IMG/VR virus record: IMGVR_UViG_3300031951_000436
Coordinates: 1 to 39,995 of that record
Length of the DNA: 39,995 nucleotides
Reading direction: 5' to 3' (one strand)
Source of the DNA: a virus
Under the pieces are notes generated by a model, which did not search any database, was not told the DNA's origin, and saw only the letters and a list, made by a program, of their open reading frames with translations. Of this stretch, positions 22,501-30,542 are shown piece by piece. Positions within the stretch are counted from its first letter, which is position 1; each line of letters begins with the position of its first letter. The position numbers and the translations under genes are program-made.

Positions 22501-23342
22501 ATTTCATCGGGCATGAGGCTTTCGAGAGGCGGCAGGCTGGGATTCGCAGCGCGCTTTTTCTCGTACAGAGCAGGAAACCTCTGCCGAGCCATCTCAAACT
22601 GCTCTGGGGTAGGCTGTGCCGGTACAGAGATAGTTTCGGGGCCACCTCGAAACCGTGGCCGAGTCTCCGGGGCAGTGACCGGACGGCCAGCGGTCTGCGC
22701 CTGAATCTCCTTGTATCGCTTGCTGACGTAGTCGCCCACGGAGGCACTCGTTGTCAGCCCCTTGCTTCTGGCCTCTGCATACAGGCCACGCAGTATGAGG
22801 TTCTCGCTCTGGCCAGGGGGAGGAAGTTCTGCAGGTGCCTCCCGAGAGAACGGGGCATCAGGCTTCCGCTGTTCCGCCGAGAAGCCCTCAAACTGCGATG
22901 CGGCCTCAACCGCAGCCCGCCTTTCAGCAGACATCGGCTGCCCCTGCAGGGTCTCTAGCAGTTCCCTGGCGGACTCCGACAAGCCTCGCTTGCCCCGGGG
23001 GTTTGGATTGGCGGCAACAATCAGGGCATCAACCTGCTGCCGGGCCTCGGGGCTCAAATCGGCGTAGGCGCTCTGTGCCTCGATCCTCTTGCTGAGACTG
23101 TCGCTGAACACATACTGCCGAAGCAGGGCGGCGACATCGGTGATGTACTTGGTGCGGTCTCCGCCCGTCGCCTGGGGGTTTTCGAGGGCCTGCTGCAGAA
23201 CGTCCCGAAGGGTGCCGCCGCGAATGTCTTTGCCAGCCCGGCCAGCGACCTTACCGCCAGACGGAGTCTGATCCCACGAACGCCCGATAGCCTCGGGGTT
23301 CACCTCAAACAACTTGGCGGCAGCCTTGCGTGGATCAGCCAT
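19557..23342 (-). CDS. Giant low-complexity virion/ejection-type protein
   Basis: This 1261-residue protein is the second giant of the structural block. Long parts are Ala/Pro/Gln-rich and probably extended or coiled. Around residues 1118-1137 is a hydrophobic stretch (KLALTAAGAGLYAASA) that could insert into the host membrane, as ejection proteins do. The end is Gly/Pro-rich. There is no enzymatic motif I can see. The start ATG 23342 overlaps the previous gene by 8 bases. Together with the 642- and 1204-residue proteins it fits the three-protein ejection apparatus of short-tailed phages, by position and size. Confidence 0.65.
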   Translation of the reverse strand: MADPRKAAAKLFEVNPEAIGRSWDQTPSGGKVAGRAGKDIRGGTLRDVLQQALENPQATGGDRTKYITDVAALLRQYVFSDSLSKRIEAQSAYADLSPEARQQVDALIVAANPNPRGKRGLSESARELLETLQGQPMSAERRAAVEAASQFEGFSAEQRKPDAPFSREAPAELPPPGQSENLILRGLYAEARSKGLTTSASVGDYVSKRYKEIQAQTAGRPVTAPETRPRFRGGPETISVPAQPTPEQFEMARQRFPALYEKKRAANPSLPPLESLMPDEIDAQILRAWRRSSEDDFGRTRSADPRKWSIPNDDSAALAAARKLERGERLTAGERKALSGSEPSSSMTRRDLGEGSPLQTYSKNFVSVVGFDPWMPADEFNAIASRGRPSSRPENIVGLGGKQPQAGELGVDDDSSVIDGISRGSLPGELKAETRPLQSKPGRAPSAGRIKGLSKRAVEHLYTEILRAAGVEKSIRDAGGNIKDVQSAFLKPPARYGFKTPDEMADFAIRVLEKDKPIPEAMLDAVREPLRRQFAETWGEDMGLSSLPKAEGQQVARPISVDDMRARLLGRPGAARPAVQGAQAAPQAPARPALDPDWDNPEIQRQKRIEAAQQRAEELARQVESLPDDVESLEVPPTSDALLRGDQDALGMADEIDEFGELFRNPQAPETPPQAAPQKPTQTQVGQDDAPVLQPGATTDDVSAALSAASAGDIDAPPPGAFSEQGRQRLAGKQAAKQQAQAKPVQQGPAAPKPPPRGGGRGPNDRLATYVKDAQKFANHIANAPEDSPAFRSALARYQEMRGMAGQFPNDPQAQTIAARWASEVIGPMEQALSKRFPNGVPARSGPSAPGAPIDPLASASTTQVGTPADTPSVGAAGSSTPSPTVTPDPAATPAPATPAPDSGFTQPPRPVTADQMARGVRAFRGRNGRNPTPAEMRQIEQALQVGTMGDPAIKPWTDKINDFSTTALDDQRAARRSQQEMEIDAFMRQRQTQPVLDDLPLPESSGRSANPGQVVQDAEQAAANVDAAKATKDVESDKAVAVATDAARTADAESAAKKAEDAANAQTNPQPQRAGESGKPGLRSREWERLKREELDYFVKLPFRAGYSAIGAGVNQLWRNKLALTAAGAGLYAASANRENLPEWMLPVADAGDKMRELPGRAYDAAKAAARRILPDGGNGSGPGGTPGGMPGGAGIFPVGLSEDGPFPGDEGINMVPPEMMVPAEYDTNDSLDRIRRIISTTRPGGRIPTGTMQRPTTYY

Positions 23343-23676
23343 CTGCCCGTGCCTTCCCGTTGAGACGCTTCTTGTTCGACTTCTTGGCGATCATCTCCTC
23401 GTCGTCCTCCTCGGGAGGCGGGTCGAGGTCGTTTTCAGCGATGGGCAGATCGTCTTCCTTGACCTTGGGCGGCTTGCTGTCGCCCTTCTTCTCCTCATGG
23501 AGATTGACTACGTCGTCGTTCTCCTTGAGGGCCTTCTCCAGGTCCTCCTCGGACGCACCACGCCACGAGCCCCTGCGGCCGATGTGCCTCAGGACCTTGA
23601 GTAGTTGGCCCCTGGTCAGTTCCTCGGGTTCGAGGGTGATGAGAGAGGCGACTTCAGACGCTTTGTGGGACGACAT
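23335..23676 (-). CDS. Hypothetical charged protein
   Basis: A 113-residue protein with an N-terminal helical half (SSHKASEVASLITLEPEELT, then LLKVLRHIGRRGSWRGASEE) and an acidic, Pro-rich C-terminal half (PPPEEDDEEM) that ends in a basic tail (KKSNKKRLNGKARADG). This could be a scaffold-like or packaged small protein. It overlaps the start of the 1261-residue gene by 8 bases. No family recognised. Confidence 0.55.
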   Translation of the reverse strand: MSSHKASEVASLITLEPEELTRGQLLKVLRHIGRRGSWRGASEEDLEKALKENDDVVNLHEEKKGDSKPPKVKEDDLPIAENDLDPPPEEDDEEMIAKKSNKKRLNGKARADG

Positions 23677-23704
23677 GGCGATTCCTTTGAAACCGTCAGG
23701 GGAC

Positions 23705-24298
23705 CTAGCCCATTAGGGCCATCATTAGTTGGAGTTGGGACTGCTGCATGGCCATACGGAGTTGGGCCGCTGCGGACATGTGGCCGAAGTTGCGAGACCA
23801 GTCGGCCTGACCTCGGGCGTGCTGCACCATGGCCAGGTTCTGGGCCTCCAGTTCGCGGGCCTTCTCGTAGTCAGACCGCATCTTGGAGTTGGCCAACTGG
23901 TCTTCCGTGCGAATCTGGGCAGCACCCTCGGCGGCCTTCGACATGGCCTGGGCACCCTCCTGCCCCGCGATGAACTGCTGGCCCCTGCCGCGAGAAAGAC
24001 CGGCACGGTCCAGTTGCTTGGTCTGGTACCGCTGGTCGGCGTGCTGGAACCCCTGGGCCATCACGTTATTGACGGCGTCCTCGGTGGTGTTGATGTCGAT
24101 GTACTGCGGTTTCTTGATCGTGGACTGCCCGGAGTACGGGGGTTTTGACCCGCCCTGGCTCGGGAACCCGGGACTGTAGGTGCCACCGCCCGGCTGCGGG
24201 GCCATGGTCATGCCTGGCATCTTGGGTGCAGAGCCCGACCGAAAGCCTGGGCTGTACACCCCGCCTTTCCCGCCAACAGACATGTCGCTACCCAGCAT
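23705..24298 (-). CDS. Small virion-associated protein with YSPGF repeats
   Basis: A 197-residue protein. The first 60 residues contain two near-identical GxYSPGF segments in a Gly/Pro/Ser-rich linker (about 14-20 and 40-46). The remainder is a long Gln/Ala-rich helix (EDQLANSKMRSDYEKARELE) ending LQLMMALMG. The layout resembles the next gene upstream (24312-24908), suggesting a pair. It is probably a minor structural or tail-associated protein. Confidence 0.5.
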   Translation of the reverse strand: MLGSDMSVGGKGGVYSPGFRSGSAPKMPGMTMAPQPGGGTYSPGFPSQGGSKPPYSGQSTIKKPQYIDINTTEDAVNNVMAQGFQHADQRYQTKQLDRAGLSRGRGQQFIAGQEGAQAMSKAAEGAAQIRTEDQLANSKMRSDYEKARELEAQNLAMVQHARGQADWSRNFGHMSAAAQLRMAMQQSQLQLMMALMG

Positions 24299-24311
24299 TG
24301 TTGGCCTACGT

Positions 24312-24908
24312 CTATGAGAGAAGTGCCTGAGCGAATGCCATGCGATTGCGGATCATGGACTCCTGCAACTTGGCGGCCAGGCTAACCTGATCGACCGACC
24401 GCTGGGCCATGTCGCCGTAGATCTTGGCCTGATTGGAGAGCCCGCTCTGCATCAGTTCGCTGCGGGTAACCTGATCTTCCATGTTCTGCTGGGCGTTGGT
24501 CTTCTCGATGCCGCGACGCAACTGTGCCGCATCGTTCATGGACAGAGAGCGACTCAGGTCATTGGCTGCCTGCACGCCCGTGGGAGATCCTGTGGCCTGG
24601 TATTGGCCCTCTTTGCCAAGCCGGTCCATGACGTTGCCGGTGTTCACGGCCTGGCGGTTGGCGTTGAACCCCGCCTGATACCCGAAGCCCTGCTGCCCAG
24701 CGCTCTGGACTGGTTGCGGCTGGTTCTTGTTGATGAGGTCCGTGCGGGCCTTCATCTGGGCATTCACCACATCCTGGCCGGTGCCGTTCGGGTTTTGGTC
24801 CCAGAAGGCGTTGTGCTGCGGCGAGGAATACTGCCGGTATGTGCTGCTGTTTTGACCCAGCAGGGCCTCATACGGCTGCATTCCGGTGCCGGTGGCTGTG
24901 GGGGGCAT
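24312..24908 (-). CDS. Small virion-associated helical protein
   Basis: A 198-residue protein with a flexible Gln/Asn-rich front half and a helical back half (AAQLRRGIEKTNAQQNMEDQ, then VTRSELMQSG...RNRMAFAQALLS). Architecture, length and the EDQ...S.M helix resemble the neighbour at 23705-24298, so the two may be paralogues, though identity is low. It lies in the run of small structural genes between the tail and ejection proteins. Function unknown. Confidence 0.5.
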   Translation of the reverse strand: MPPTATGTGMQPYEALLGQNSSTYRQYSSPQHNAFWDQNPNGTGQDVVNAQMKARTDLINKNQPQPVQSAGQQGFGYQAGFNANRQAVNTGNVMDRLGKEGQYQATGSPTGVQAANDLSRSLSMNDAAQLRRGIEKTNAQQNMEDQVTRSELMQSGLSNQAKIYGDMAQRSVDQVSLAAKLQESMIRNRMAFAQALLS

Positions 24909-24914
24909 GGGCGT

Positions 24915-25343
24915 CTAACCGAAGAGGCTCTTGGCAAAACTGTCGAACCCGCCACGGCGCTTCTGGGGCACGGGGCCCCGCATCTGGTTCTGGCTCGCAG
25001 CGAAAGAGCCGCCGATCCGCTTGCCGTCGTTGTCGTGCAGGTTCACCGTGGCTGGCTCCATCGGGACCGGCTGCATCATGTTCCCGAACCCAGAGCCGAA
25101 CCCATTGAGGCCGTTGAACATTTCCCTGACGGCCTTGAGTTTTTCCTGCTGAATCTGCTGTGCTTGAGCGGTTTCGGAGTTACGCCTGGCCTGCTCCTTG
25201 GCGATGATGGACTCCTGGAATGCCTGACGCTGGCGATCCCACATCATCTGCTCCCAGGCGGCACGGGCTCGCTGGTTCCGGGCGTTCGCGGCCTCCTGGG
25301 CAAGAACACGATTCCGCTCTTCTGCGATATAGACTTGCGACAT
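24915..25343 (-). CDS. Coiled-coil virion-associated protein
   Basis: The first 75 residues form a long charged helix (EERNRVLAQEAANARNQRAR, then WEQMMWDRQRQAFQESIIAK) predicted to be coiled coil. It is followed by a Gly/Phe/Met-rich section (NGLNGFGSGFGNMM) and a basic end (PQKRRGGFDSFAKSLFG). Such proteins often form virion inner or tail components. Seven bases separate it from the gene downstream. Function is not otherwise visible. Confidence 0.5.
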   Translation of the reverse strand: MSQVYIAEERNRVLAQEAANARNQRARAAWEQMMWDRQRQAFQESIIAKEQARRNSETAQAQQIQQEKLKAVREMFNGLNGFGSGFGNMMQPVPMEPATVNLHDNDGKRIGGSFAASQNQMRGPVPQKRRGGFDSFAKSLFG

Positions 25344-25346
25344 GGC

Positions 25347-25628
25347 CTAGTACTCGGATGGCATGGACTGAGACACGGAAATGGATACACCGTTAGGTCG
25401 AACGCTCGGGATTGCCGGAATGCTTCCGTCGTAGTAGCCGAGGTCCCTGAGGTACTTCTTGAGTTCCCGAATCCGATTGTGCGATGCCAGAGCGGACTTG
25501 AGGTCGCCGCCCCACAGGCTTCCAATCACGCCAGACTCAGTCTGAGACCGCTCCTGGCCCAGTCGGTGGGCGATCTCCGGCCCGGACGAGAGGTCGAGCG
25601 AGTAGTTCGTTGAAGACTGAAGTGCCAT
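25347..25628 (-). CDS. Hypothetical structural-block protein
   Basis: This 93-residue protein has no recognised family. A central helix (SALASHNRIRELKKYLRDLG) precedes a Pro-rich, Ser-rich tail. It is the first gene after the GACATAAAC motif at 25645 and has GGAGA as ribosome-binding site 8 bases upstream, with nearly no untranslated leader beyond it. It is therefore a good candidate for the first gene of a transcript that runs through the ejection-protein genes. Confidence 0.5.
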   Translation of the reverse strand: MALQSSTNYSLDLSSGPEIAHRLGQERSQTESGVIGSLWGGDLKSALASHNRIRELKKYLRDLGYYDGSIPAIPSVRPNGVSISVSQSMPSEY

Positions 25629-25644
25629 TCGGGTTCTCCAGGGG

Positions 25645-25653
25645 GTTTATGTC
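25645..25653 (-). promoter_or_regulatory. GACATAAAC motif, copy 2 (candidate phage promoter)
   Basis: The minus strand reads GACATAAACCCCCTGGAG here, identical over those 18 bases to the copy at 36585. The TAA is also the stop codon of the 143-residue gene upstream, and the ATG at 25628 follows. The CCAG-GCCG-CTGG inverted repeat lies 4 bases upstream of it. Confidence 0.6.
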
Positions 25654-26078
25654 TGCCCAGCGGCCTGGCGTGGCCCCTTCTTTTCGGCCCTCCTGATGGC
25701 CAAAAGAACCAGGGCCCTGGCGGCGGACTCCAAGAAAGGCAGGCCCCGGCCGGTGGCCTCTTCCTTCAGCCATTGGCAAATGGTCTGTATGTTGTCCCTG
25801 CACCACCGGGCCCCCATCTTGTCCATGTGCTTTGCCCTTCTGTTGCAGGCACAGCCTGGTCTGGCCTTGATGCCAATCCGCCCCAGCAGCCGCTTCAGTT
25901 CGGACCCAGGGCCTGCCTGAGGCTTCTCGGGCTCTCGCTTTTTGGGATAACTGGGGTGGGTCTCGTCCACTGTGACCGAGTGTTCTCCCTGCTGGACAAT
26001 GCAGGGACGCACATCTTCCAGGGAGTAACCCCGGGCCTGGCACAGAGCCTCAAAGACGGATCTAGGGCCGGTAATCAT
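25647..26078 (-). CDS. Hypothetical cysteine-containing protein
   Basis: A 143-residue protein. Near residues 72-95 it has CACNRRAKHMDKMGARWC, a Cys/His arrangement that could form a zinc site and looks like part of a nucleic-acid-binding module. N- and C-termini are helical and basic. ATG 26078 overlaps the previous stop (ATGA). Its stop codon lies inside the GACATAAAC motif. Its role among tail and ejection genes is unclear. Confidence 0.5.
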   Translation of the reverse strand: MITGPRSVFEALCQARGYSLEDVRPCIVQQGEHSVTVDETHPSYPKKREPEKPQAGPGSELKRLLGRIGIKARPGCACNRRAKHMDKMGARWCRDNIQTICQWLKEEATGRGLPFLESAARALVLLAIRRAEKKGPRQAAGQT

Positions 26079-26608
26079 GGGAATGGGGTCGCGTCGTAGA
26101 AGCAGATGTCGAGGTACGCCTCCGCAACCACGCCATGGTTGTCTCCGATGGCCAGCGTGAAACACCTCTCCTCTATCTGGAACGAATACGAATAGGCGTC
26201 ACAGGCACCGAAATATGGTCCGCCGACCGTGTAATCGTCGGACCCGACGCAGTGGGCGACATTGCAGTCGCAGTACCCATCTACGCTGCACAGCGGGTCA
26301 GACGGGTCGATAACGTATTCGCCCTCTTCGATTATCGAGCCGTTGATGATGAGTTCGTCGTCCACCCAGCCCCGGATAGTGACCAGTGCAGGCAGTGGGC
26401 AGCCTGGCGGAACGCAAATCGTGGTCTCGAAATACGGCGCGGCATCGCATGTGCCGGGCAAGACAAAGCGATTGGCTAGGCCCGAGAACGTCGTGCATCG
26501 TTCGCATGCCTCGCAGCAGCAGCCGTCATATTGTGTGACTGGCCCCGACTTGGCGACAAGCCCAGAGCCATTCACCAAGATGCCGTTGTTCTTGATGACA
26601 AGCGGCAT
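26075..26608 (-). CDS. Cysteine-rich virion-associated protein
   Basis: A 177-residue protein with an N-terminal MPLVIKNNGILVNGSG start typical of secreted-like phage structural proteins, then a dense Cys run (GCCCEACERC near 29-38) and many further Cys in pairs (CSVDGYCDCNVAHC). Such Cys-rich segments may form disulphides or bind metal in the virion surface or tail. There is no signal peptide. Position beside the tail proteins suggests a minor tail or head decoration. No known family is named with confidence. Confidence 0.5.
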   Translation of the reverse strand: MPLVIKNNGILVNGSGLVAKSGPVTQYDGCCCEACERCTTFSGLANRFVLPGTCDAAPYFETTICVPPGCPLPALVTIRGWVDDELIINGSIIEEGEYVIDPSDPLCSVDGYCDCNVAHCVGSDDYTVGGPYFGACDAYSYSFQIEERCFTLAIGDNHGVVAEAYLDICFYDATPFP

Positions 26609-26611
26609 GGA

Positions 26612-27328
26612 TCACTCCGGCGGCGGCTCGTCGCAAACCGTGAGGTCTATTTCGGTATCAAGGCCGGGGCTGTACCAAGGCCCAAAGACGTAAGCCGAGC
26701 CCTTTCTCACCCAGAGTTTGCCTGCATCTAAGTCCAATTCGACATCTGTCACGAAAGTGATTTCCTCAAGTTCGCTGACATCTATGTAGAACTTGGTTGC
26801 GTTTTGCTCCTCTGTAATCTTGAGCCGAATGTAGTCTTCCTGGTTCCCCGCAGCCTTGAAGTCCACGCTATGCACGACGTTCGGCGGGGTCTTACCGTCG
26901 GGGAACGTGCAGTGACGGCGGATGTCGTTGTGTCGGAGCGAGACGGTGCCTGACTCATCTACGTCGATGTACCTGCCCGGGAAGACCGACCCGCCTAAGA
27001 AGGTGTTGTTGATGATGTTGACCGTGTCTCCGCCCCCTGGATTCGGGCTGCCGGGCCCGACTGGCGGATCGGGGTCTTCGTCGGGTTCTGGGGCAGGTGG
27101 CTCAAACTTGGTTGGCTGCGGGAGCGATAGGTCCGGGTACGAGTAGCGGGCCGTGTCGGGCGTTATGAGCCGCATGTCGGGCCGGGTGTAGTCAATGGTC
27201 ACTGGGCCGCGATGCACGAGCGGAGCCCTGCACTGGCCGAGCAGGTTCTGCACGGTGCTGGCCAATGGAGGGGCGAGGCCACCCAGGAACAACGACTGGC
27301 CAAGCAGTGGTGCCTGCCTTGTGAACAC
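26612..27328 (-). CDS. Hypothetical tail-region protein
   Basis: A 238-residue protein with three parts: a basic/hydrophobic front (about 1-70), a Pro/Gly/Asp-rich linker (PEPDEDPDPPVGPGSPNPGG, 80-99) and a beta-rich C-terminal domain. The linker-plus-beta-domain design is common in tail spikes and fibre proteins. It follows the nozzle gene by 2 bases and is probably co-transcribed. Function unknown beyond a likely structural role. Confidence 0.5.
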   Translation of the reverse strand: MFTRQAPLLGQSLFLGGLAPPLASTVQNLLGQCRAPLVHRGPVTIDYTRPDMRLITPDTARYSYPDLSLPQPTKFEPPAPEPDEDPDPPVGPGSPNPGGGDTVNIINNTFLGGSVFPGRYIDVDESGTVSLRHNDIRRHCTFPDGKTPPNVVHSVDFKAAGNQEDYIRLKITEEQNATKFYIDVSELEEITFVTDVELDLDAGKLWVRKGSAYVFGPWYSPGLDTEIDLTVCDEPPPE

Positions 27329-27330
27329 GC

Positions 27331-30267
27331 CTAGCCTCCAGACTTGTCGTTGACGCCGTAGATGTCCAGGTTGTGGATTGACACAGACCCGGCTGCGTCC
27401 TGCTTACCCGACAGTGCCACGCTCACATGGCGGTCAGACCCCATCATGTCGTCAAGCACCCGGCCGGAGAACACGGCACGGGCCACAGCATGGGACTCTG
27501 CTTCCTGCAGCGGAGTGGCCTGCATGTCCAGGATCGCCGCTGGCACCTCGTCGGAGTGGACGAAGCCAGTCCCGCGATCCCGGCGGACGACGTTGCTGCG
27601 TGGGTATCGGGAGTTGTTGTAGTACGTCTGCAGGTTCAGAATGCACTGGCTGGTCGTTGGCTGGTAGGTGACCGAGCATTGGCGGTTCTGGGCTTCGCCG
27701 CCCCGCTTGTCCTGGGAGTCGGTCGTGTACTCAAAGCACCCAGACTTGAAGGACCAGTGAACCGGCCTGGTGGACGAGGAAACGGTGTAGGTCGCAGTAG
27801 CCTGCACGCCTCCAGTGGGCGGGGCACTGATCGTCAGGCTGCCGTTGGTGTACTTGGTTCCTGGGCTTTTGATGACGATGCCGGTGATCGAGCCGTCGCT
27901 GTTCAGGGCACACTCGAACTGCGCACCGTGGCCTCCTCCAGCCGTAATGGTCGGGGGCTGCCGGTAGCCACGGCCGGGGTTGGTGATGGTGACGGTTGCG
28001 ATGGACGACTCCGCCAGGTCGGTCAGCCCCTGGTTCAGTTGACGCAGGTAGCCGCCGCTCGTCCCAAACACCAACCTTACGCCGCCGTCGTCAGTTCGGA
28101 CCTCGGTTGCCGAAGACAACTCTGCGGGGTACCGCTCCTCCCACCATGTCTTGAAGTCGAAGGAGTACACCAGTTGTCGGGACGGGTACTTCGTAGAGCC
28201 GTCTCCCAATACTGCGACGCCAGCCCGCAACACACCAAGTCGCTTGTCGGCCCGGACGTAGAACCACTGCCGCAGCGAGGCGTCGATTTTGTTGACCCAG
28301 TAGTCGAAGATCCCGAGAGACAGGTCCTCGACGTTCCCCTGGGCGTCCATGGAGTACACCCCCTGGTCGTCCATGGCGTAGATCTTGCCGTCGAAGATGT
28401 CCCAGCACCGCTGGTTGTAGCAGCCACGGTAGGCCAGCATGTAAACGCCCAGGTCTACCAGTGGCTGGGCGACGTAGGTGAGTCGATGGCAGTGCCGAGA
28501 CTGGGCCACGATTAGAGCCCCGGCATAGGGGATGAGGGCCGTAACGAAGTCTGTAGACCGCAGGTTGGTCTGCAGGACGACTTCGTTCACATCGGGCATG
28601 GACTCCGGCTCGTCCGCCTCACTGAACCGCAGCACGTTTGGCGAAGACCCCGTGGTATCGACCCCCATCCACATCCGGTCCTGAAACATCACCCCGACCG
28701 CGAAGTCATCAGGCGGAACGCCAAACCTGTTTGCGTTTAGTTCCCCGTTCGGCAAAAGAATCGGCATGGCCATGAAGCCGGTGCGGTTCGGGTCCACCAA
28801 CTCCCAGTCCGTGATGTTGTCGGTCGTGGACCCGAAGGCCCCTGTGCCGCCGATCTTGGCCACCCGGAACAGCGTGGTGGCCTGGTTGGAGGTTGTCCGC
28901 CAGAGTTCCACGCTTCGGCCAGACGCTGCGGTGTAGGTCCAGGTAATGTGCGAGGCCCCGTCGCCGCAGTCCACTTCAGTCAGCGGAGAGAGGTTTGAGT
29001 ACAAGGGCCCGCCTTCAGCCGTCGGCACAGAGTCGTTGACGTAGCGGTAGTAGCACTGATACTTGCCACGCAGGTGGGCACGAATCACCGCCGTAGCCTT
29101 GCCGCCGCCGCTGTTGGCCAGCAGATCTCCCTGCGTGGGAGGCCACAGGAACCGCTGGTCCCGCAACTCTCCGTTCGGGTCAATGGCGGTCACGACACCC
29201 GCAGAAGAAGTCGTGGTCGAAACTTGGGTGGCCCCGTCCTTGGCCGATCCCGTGTACGGCAGAAGTTCGCAGGTCGGAGCCCGCAGGTACATCGAGCCGC
29301 CGTTCGAGATGGTGTACGACGTTATCTTGCGGGACTTGAACCGACTGGCGTCCGACAGTTCCTGGAGGGTCTTGGGCGTCTTGGGGTGGTTCCTGCCATA
29401 CCCCTTTACAATCATGGGGCAGACAAGGTTGGCGTCCGTGCAGTCGGGAGTGCCCAGGGCAGACACGGAGGTGAAGGCGATCTTCACCGACACCTCGGCG
29501 GTCGAGGAGTAACCCGAGCCGAAAGCCTGCACGCCCACGCCGCTTCTGGAGGTGATGTCATCCACTTGCTGTTGAGTGCAGCACGGCGTCGCCGTATCGA
29601 CGGTCGTCTTCATGCCGAGCAGTTCCAGGCGAACCTTTGCCCCGCTCCCGCCGCCGCCACCCTGGGCGTCTGCAACCCAGCAGGTGAACCCGTCCTCTGT
29701 AACCTCGGCCATCGCGGTGCTTTCGGCGGTGCAGAGGTATGCCTGCACGTTGCCGAACAACTCCAGCGATCCGGCTGGAGGCTGGCTCTCGACCTCCCAG
29801 TACACGATCCCGGTGGCTGGAGTACCGGAGGGGGATCCTGATTCCAGGTTGGCGGTGAACGACAGGCCGCTGCCGATGGCACCGCTGTCGGAAAGGGTGA
29901 CGCTGGGAGCCTGGCTGTACCCCTTGCCGTAGCCGGTAACGTCAATCGACCTGAGGCCGCCGTCCTGAATCCGAGACACGGCAGTGGCGACGGTTGTCGG
30001 GGCAGTGCCGTTGTGCGTAATGGTCACAGCGGGAGGCCGGTTGTACCCACCCCCTTCATTCTCGATGTCGATCCGAGCGACGTAGTACAGGACCGTACCG
30101 CTCTTGGTGACGGTCGGGGCGACGGTCGGGGCGTTCACGCCTACGTCACGCCAGGCATCCAGGCTGGGGCTGTAGACCTGGCCCCGATTGTTGTGGCCCT
30201 GATAGACGTACACTTCTCCCCTGCGGCCCTGGGAGAACGCGACGGGTTTGTTGCCGCTGAAGGGCAT
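27331..30267 (-). CDS. Tail nozzle / tubular protein B-like protein with GxGY repeats
   Basis: This 978-residue protein has the size and position (after the adaptor) of T7 gp12-like nozzle proteins. Its middle has typical features: RFGVPPDDFAVGVMFQDRMW, ESMPDVNEVVLQTNLRSTDF and VYSMDAQGNVEDLSLGIFDY. It also carries inserted GxGYxxxPxVTI modules near residues 72-84 and 113-125 and again near 763-829, similar to ones in the 405-residue adaptor. Such modules are common in phage virion proteins and may act as surface-exposed beta decorations. ATG 30267 overlaps the previous stop by one base. Confidence 0.7.
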   Translation of the reverse strand: MPFSGNKPVAFSQGRRGEVYVYQGHNNRGQVYSPSLDAWRDVGVNAPTVAPTVTKSGTVLYYVARIDIENEGGGYNRPPAVTITHNGTAPTTVATAVSRIQDGGLRSIDVTGYGKGYSQAPSVTLSDSGAIGSGLSFTANLESGSPSGTPATGIVYWEVESQPPAGSLELFGNVQAYLCTAESTAMAEVTEDGFTCWVADAQGGGGGSGAKVRLELLGMKTTVDTATPCCTQQQVDDITSRSGVGVQAFGSGYSSTAEVSVKIAFTSVSALGTPDCTDANLVCPMIVKGYGRNHPKTPKTLQELSDASRFKSRKITSYTISNGGSMYLRAPTCELLPYTGSAKDGATQVSTTTSSAGVVTAIDPNGELRDQRFLWPPTQGDLLANSGGGKATAVIRAHLRGKYQCYYRYVNDSVPTAEGGPLYSNLSPLTEVDCGDGASHITWTYTAASGRSVELWRTTSNQATTLFRVAKIGGTGAFGSTTDNITDWELVDPNRTGFMAMPILLPNGELNANRFGVPPDDFAVGVMFQDRMWMGVDTTGSSPNVLRFSEADEPESMPDVNEVVLQTNLRSTDFVTALIPYAGALIVAQSRHCHRLTYVAQPLVDLGVYMLAYRGCYNQRCWDIFDGKIYAMDDQGVYSMDAQGNVEDLSLGIFDYWVNKIDASLRQWFYVRADKRLGVLRAGVAVLGDGSTKYPSRQLVYSFDFKTWWEERYPAELSSATEVRTDDGGVRLVFGTSGGYLRQLNQGLTDLAESSIATVTITNPGRGYRQPPTITAGGGHGAQFECALNSDGSITGIVIKSPGTKYTNGSLTISAPPTGGVQATATYTVSSSTRPVHWSFKSGCFEYTTDSQDKRGGEAQNRQCSVTYQPTTSQCILNLQTYYNNSRYPRSNVVRRDRGTGFVHSDEVPAAILDMQATPLQEAESHAVARAVFSGRVLDDMMGSDRHVSVALSGKQDAAGSVSIHNLDIYGVNDKSGG

Positions 30268-30542
30268 TAGGACACCGTGGGGTTGGTGAACTTCACGATG
30301 TTTCCGGCGTCATTGAAGCCGAAGATGATCTCCGACTGGCCGCTGCCGACGCTGTATCCCCAGAGTTCGATCAGGGCCCCGCCAGCGGTTCCGGTGGCCG
30401 TGACGTTCCCCATGCCGCCACGCACGGTCAGTTGGCCGGGGATCAGGCTCTGGGCGTTTGTCTGCTCGACGGCCCCGCCAGCCGGAAGGATGTACGGGCT
30501 GGCTGCGGTCACGAGGCCGGACCACTTGGAGATTCGGATCAT
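30267..30542 (-). CDS. Short tail protein resembling the N-terminus of nozzle proteins
   Basis: The 91 residues (ISKWSGLVTAASPYILPAGG, EQTNAQSLIPGQLTVRGGM) look like the opening domain of larger tail proteins of this class. Here it is a separate gene whose TAA overlaps the ATG of the 978-residue protein (TAATG). Either the domain was split off or the first domain of the nozzle is now a partner subunit. No frameshift is evident at the junction. Confidence 0.55.
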   Translation of the reverse strand: MIRISKWSGLVTAASPYILPAGGAVEQTNAQSLIPGQLTVRGGMGNVTATGTAGGALIELWGYSVGSGQSEIIFGFNDAGNIVKFTNPTVS

